The notes beneath the pieces were generated by a model. The model did not search any database and had not been told where the DNA came from. It saw only the letters and a program-made list of their open reading frames with translations. Both the position numbers and the translations under genes were made by a program. Source: Eggerthellales bacterium UBA948 (lineage in GTDB: Bacteria > Actinomycetota > Coriobacteriia > Coriobacteriales > UBA8131). Taken from it: a stretch of 8,049 nt of DNA. Shown here in pieces: positions 6,600 through 8,049 of this stretch; positions within the stretch are counted from its first letter, which is position 1, and each line of letters starts with the position of its first letter. Location of the stretch: positions 9,713 through 17,761 of the forward strand of contig DBCW01000045.1 in assembly GCA_002293265.1 (NCBI GenBank). The letters are read 5' to 3'.

Positions 6600-6645
6600 C
6601 TCCCCTATTGTGTATTATTCTATCGCCCTCAATTTTTATTGTACA
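6600..6645 (-). promoter_or_regulatory. Promoter and ribosome binding site of the ferritin-like gene
   Basis: On the minus strand TGTACA (6640-6645) and TAGAAT (6617-6622) are separated by 17 nt, predicting a start near 6610. The Shine-Dalgarno sequence AGGGGAG (6600-6606) follows. The -35 lies in the imperfect palindrome ATTGT-GT-ACAAT, which could bind a regulator. The promoter fits in the 60-bp gap after the RES toxin gene, so the ferritin-like gene can be expressed apart from the toxin-antitoxin pair. Confidence 0.5.
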
Positions 6646-6654
6646 CAATTTATT

Positions 6655-7128
6655 TTATTGGTTTATCCTGGAGTCGTAAATCCATTTTCTTGTCTTTTTT
6701 GCTTTCAGAAATGTTATGTCATGGTGAAGTGGGTTGATAAGTACATTTGTCTCCTCGGGAACAACAACTGAGGGCACCTCAAGAACACATGATCTACACT
6801 TGCTGACCCACTGGTCGCCTGCGTCCAAGCTTACCTTACCAGGTGGCAATGCGTCCCAACCAATAGGAAGTTTCTTAACAGAAAGTGTTTCGCGTTTAGC
6901 CCATATTTCATCAGGAATGGAGATCTGCACCAAGTAGCGATTTAGGGGTAGATCTGACTTCAAGTGGACACAGGTTTCTAAGCAAGCAAGCGCTCGTGTG
7001 GTTGAAGCATAGATAAGCGCTGTGCCCTCGCGATTCCATCTCCCACCTGTCTTCTTTGCTCCCAGCCCCTTGAGGTCGTCTGCAGTATAGTCAGGTGCGT
7101 CCACTGCAATTCGCCAAACTAAGATCAT
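6655..7128 (-). CDS. RES-domain toxin (NAD+-degrading) of a type II toxin-antitoxin system
   Basis: This 157-residue protein carries the RES fold over nearly its whole length. Signature residues are W5-R6 near the N-terminus, GGRWN (28-32) with R30, Y40 in the strand ALIYAS, and E51 in the helix after it (ALACLETCVHL). The conserved asparagine-proline element is in LINPLHHDI near the C-terminus. Characterised RES toxins such as MbcT and ParT act on NAD+ or on NAD-related substrates by phosphorolysis or ADP-ribosylation, using the conserved Arg and Glu. These residues are present, so activity is plausible, but which reaction it performs cannot be told. The ATG at 7126-7128 overlaps the antitoxin stop as ATGA, and GGAG lies 8 nt upstream within the antitoxin gene. 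Such overlap implies coupled synthesis with the antitoxin made first. Length is normal for the family and no disruption is seen. Confidence 0.9.
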   Translation of the reverse strand: MILVWRIAVDAPDYTADDLKGLGAKKTGGRWNREGTALIYASTTRALACLETCVHLKSDLPLNRYLVQISIPDEIWAKRETLSVKKLPIGWDALPPGKVSLDAGDQWVSKCRSCVLEVPSVVVPEETNVLINPLHHDITFLKAKKTRKWIYDSRINQ

Positions 7129-7661
7129 GCATACGCTCCGGATTGCATTTTTGCTAATGTCGAAGACAGCATGCCAATGCCCTCGTTCGTGTCCATAAAG
7201 TATGAAGGCTGTAAACCATTAAGTGCGGGTGTCGGTCTATACAACCAATCAGCCAACCAGCGTGCAGCATTAAAGTCAGTAGAGTCACCAGATTCGACGA
7301 CCATAATCTCAACTTGCCCGATTAACTTCTGCAAGCCGATGATCCGCTCTGAATATGTGCTTGGAAGCGGCTTATTGTCTTTGGTTCGTCGGTTTACAGT
7401 TGCTCTACTAAAATCAAGCAACGAGATAAGCTCCTCTTTAGAGATCCCCATGTTTTTGCTTAATATAAGCAAAGTGTCACCAGGCAGACCCTCTCGAATC
7501 ATAGTGATTCGCTCTAATGAAGTAGCATGATACATCTGGGTAGCAGAACTTAGTGGCTCTTTTGTGCTGACATCTATACATTTCATGCTTTTAGAAACAT
7601 GAGCATCAACTTTCTTTCGCATAGAATCGCGCTGGGGTTTAGTTGCAAGAGTGCTCGGCAT
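7125..7661 (-). CDS. Xre/MbcA/ParS-type antitoxin partner of the RES toxin
   Basis: This 178-residue antitoxin has an Xre-like helix-turn-helix region at about residues 62-110 (ISKEELISLLDFSRATVNRR). A C-terminal toxin-binding domain of the DUF2384/MbcA-ParS type follows at about 127-178, with the hallmarks AARWLADWL, PALNGLQP and a final GAYA. The first 45 residues are basic and poorly conserved. In this family the C-terminal tail plugs the RES active site, and the complex usually represses its own promoter. I chose ATG 7659-7661 rather than 7692-7694. AAAGGAG (7668-7674) lies 6 nt before it, and the promoter at 7701-7729 predicts a transcript start at about 7694, leaving no leader for the upstream ATG. 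The gene is first in a two-gene operon, with a 4-nt overlap to the toxin. Confidence 0.9.
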   Translation of the reverse strand: MPSTLATKPQRDSMRKKVDAHVSKSMKCIDVSTKEPLSSATQMYHATSLERITMIREGLPGDTLLILSKNMGISKEELISLLDFSRATVNRRTKDNKPLPSTYSERIIGLQKLIGQVEIMVVESGDSTDFNAARWLADWLYRPTPALNGLQPSYFMDTNEGIGMLSSTLAKMQSGAYA

Positions 7662-7667
7662 TGCAGG

Positions 7668-7674
7668 CTCCTTT
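7668..7674 (-). promoter_or_regulatory. Ribosome binding site deciding the antitoxin start at 7661
   Basis: AAAGGAG on the minus strand, 6 nt before ATG 7659-7661, is near-ideal. The upstream in-frame ATG 7692-7694 has no purine-rich site in front of it. Confidence 0.75.
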
Positions 7675-7700
7675 GATCCAAATTCTAGGCTCATTTGATT

Positions 7701-7729
7701 AGATTACGCCTGATGTGAAGCGCTGTCAA
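7701..7729 (-). promoter_or_regulatory. Near-consensus sigma70 promoter of the toxin-antitoxin operon
   Basis: TTGACA (7724-7729) and TAATCT (7701-7706) are separated by exactly 17 nt, predicting a start near 7694 and a leader of about 32 nt. The -35 matches consensus at all six positions. A strong promoter with nearby inverted repeats (7740-7798) is typical of an autoregulated toxin-antitoxin operon. Confidence 0.8.
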
Positions 7730-7739
7730 GGCTTGAAGT

Positions 7740-7798
7740 GAATAGGCAAGCAAGTGCCTAAAGAGCTATCGAGCAGATAATCCTGTAGGCACCTATTC
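7740..7798. repeat. Nested inverted repeats of a TAGGCA motif upstream of the toxin-antitoxin promoter
   Basis: TAGGCA (7743-7748) and TGCCTA (7755-7760) form an inverted repeat with a 6-nt spacer. A second direct TAGGCA lies at 7786-7791. An outer pair, GAATAGG (7740-7746) and CCTATTC (7792-7798), brackets the whole stretch. The first copy is 11 bp upstream of the -35 hexamer. It is a candidate operator for the antitoxin-toxin complex, by position and repeat structure only. Confidence 0.45.
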
Positions 7799-7837
7799 AG
7801 GGAATCAAGAAAGTATATCTTTTGAAACCAGTTGTGC

Positions 7838-7855
7838 TGTCCAATTTGTTGGACA
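7838..7855. promoter_or_regulatory. Palindromic operator candidate upstream of the plus-strand gene
   Basis: TGTCCAA-TTTG-TTGGACA is a perfect 7-bp inverted repeat with a 4-nt spacer. It spans the -35 region of the extended -10 at 7863-7871 and lies about 100 bp before the start at 7956. A dimeric repressor bound here would block that promoter. Which protein binds is unknown; the antitoxin is one possibility, although its motif differs from the TAGGCA repeats. Confidence 0.45.
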
Positions 7856-7862
7856 TTAGATT

Positions 7863-7871
7863 TGGTACACT
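7863..7871 (+). promoter_or_regulatory. Extended -10 promoter of the plus-strand gene
   Basis: TGG-TACACT matches the extended -10 form TGn followed by a TATAAT-like hexamer (four of six). No good -35 is at the right distance, as is common for extended -10 promoters. The predicted start near 7878 gives a leader of about 78 nt with nothing recognisable in it before the Shine-Dalgarno sequence at 7941-7947. Confidence 0.4.
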
Positions 7872-7955
7872 CTAGAAGCATGGGATTAGCACAATTGCAT
7901 TACAATCTATGAAGATGCCAGCCGGTATTAGTATTAAGCTAGGAGAGCGGTAACA

Positions 7956-8049
7956 ATGACTTGGGAAGAGTTTTATGATCGCTTCTATAACTGGGCCGAA
8001 AGCACGCAAAAAAGCAGAATTTCCAGCCTTACTGACTTTGGCCCCTCTG
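7956..8049 (+). CDS. 5' end of a gene of unknown function, cut by the window edge
   Basis: An open frame of 31 codons begins at ATG 7956-7958 behind AGGAGAG (7941-7947, 8-nt spacer) and runs off the window. The visible protein begins MTWEEFYDRFYNWAES and is rich in aromatic and acidic residues. It has no signal peptide or membrane segment and looks like a soluble cytosolic protein. I do not recognise a named family. It is divergent from the toxin-antitoxin operon, with about 290 bp of shared upstream DNA containing the repeats and both promoters. Confidence 0.65.
   Translation, partial: MTWEEFYDRFYNWAESTQKSRISSLTDFGPS

Noticed and set aside
6595..6648. N-terminal extension of the ferritin-like protein starting at 6648
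   Set aside because: The extension has no Shine-Dalgarno sequence and covers the predicted promoter. ATG 6594 has AGGGGAG at 5 nt and begins at the first helix of the domain.

Overview
The window looks like a piece of a bacterial chromosome from an anaerobe that has the selenocysteine machinery. GC content is moderate and the genes are tightly packed, all on the minus strand except the last one. The style of the proteins fits an anaerobic Actinomycetota (Coriobacteriia-like) or an acetogen-like Bacillota. That placement is inference and cannot be settled from this sequence alone. I see no rRNA, tRNA, CRISPR array or insertion sequence.

Layout from left to right. At 59-1084 (-) lies a standalone polytopic membrane protein of the lysylphosphatidylglycerol-synthase transmembrane / flippase-like family. 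It has its own 289-bp upstream region with a possible extended -10 promoter. At 1374-5931 (-) lies a two-gene formate dehydrogenase operon. The first gene (4093-5931) encodes an iron-sulfur flavoprotein that joins a NuoF-type 4Fe-4S domain to a GltD-like NAD(P)H oxidoreductase. It overlaps by 8 nt the second gene, fdhA (1374-4100). fdhA would be read as two genes by ordinary gene finding, but it is one 908-codon selenoprotein. An in-frame TGA at 3021-3023 sits exactly at the catalytic selenocysteine position of formate dehydrogenases, and a SECIS hairpin with a GGUCU loop follows it. Together the two products should form a cytosolic NAD(P)-linked formate dehydrogenase / CO2 reductase: the molybdenum (or tungsten) active site passes electrons through Fe-S clusters to the flavin and pyridine nucleotide.

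The 273 bp upstream of this operon hold a repeat/inverted-repeat cluster (6009-6051) and a 29-bp hairpin (5960-5988) that may control it. At 6205-6594 (-) is a small standalone ferritin-like di-iron protein with its own promoter and ribosome binding site. At 6655-7661 (-) is a type II toxin-antitoxin pair: an Xre/MbcA/ParS-type antitoxin, followed with an ATGA overlap by a RES-domain NAD+-degrading toxin. A near-consensus sigma70 promoter (TTGACA-17-TAATCT) precedes it and fixes the antitoxin start at 7661. A divergent region with several inverted repeats separates this pair from the 5' end of a plus-strand gene of unknown function (7956 to the window edge).

Most of the window is ordinary central anaerobic metabolism plus a small accessory toxin-antitoxin module. 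The points most worth a second look are the selenocysteine/SECIS site, the loss in FdhA of the His-Cys 4Fe-4S motif that many relatives carry, and the unexplained repeat cluster upstream of the formate dehydrogenase operon.
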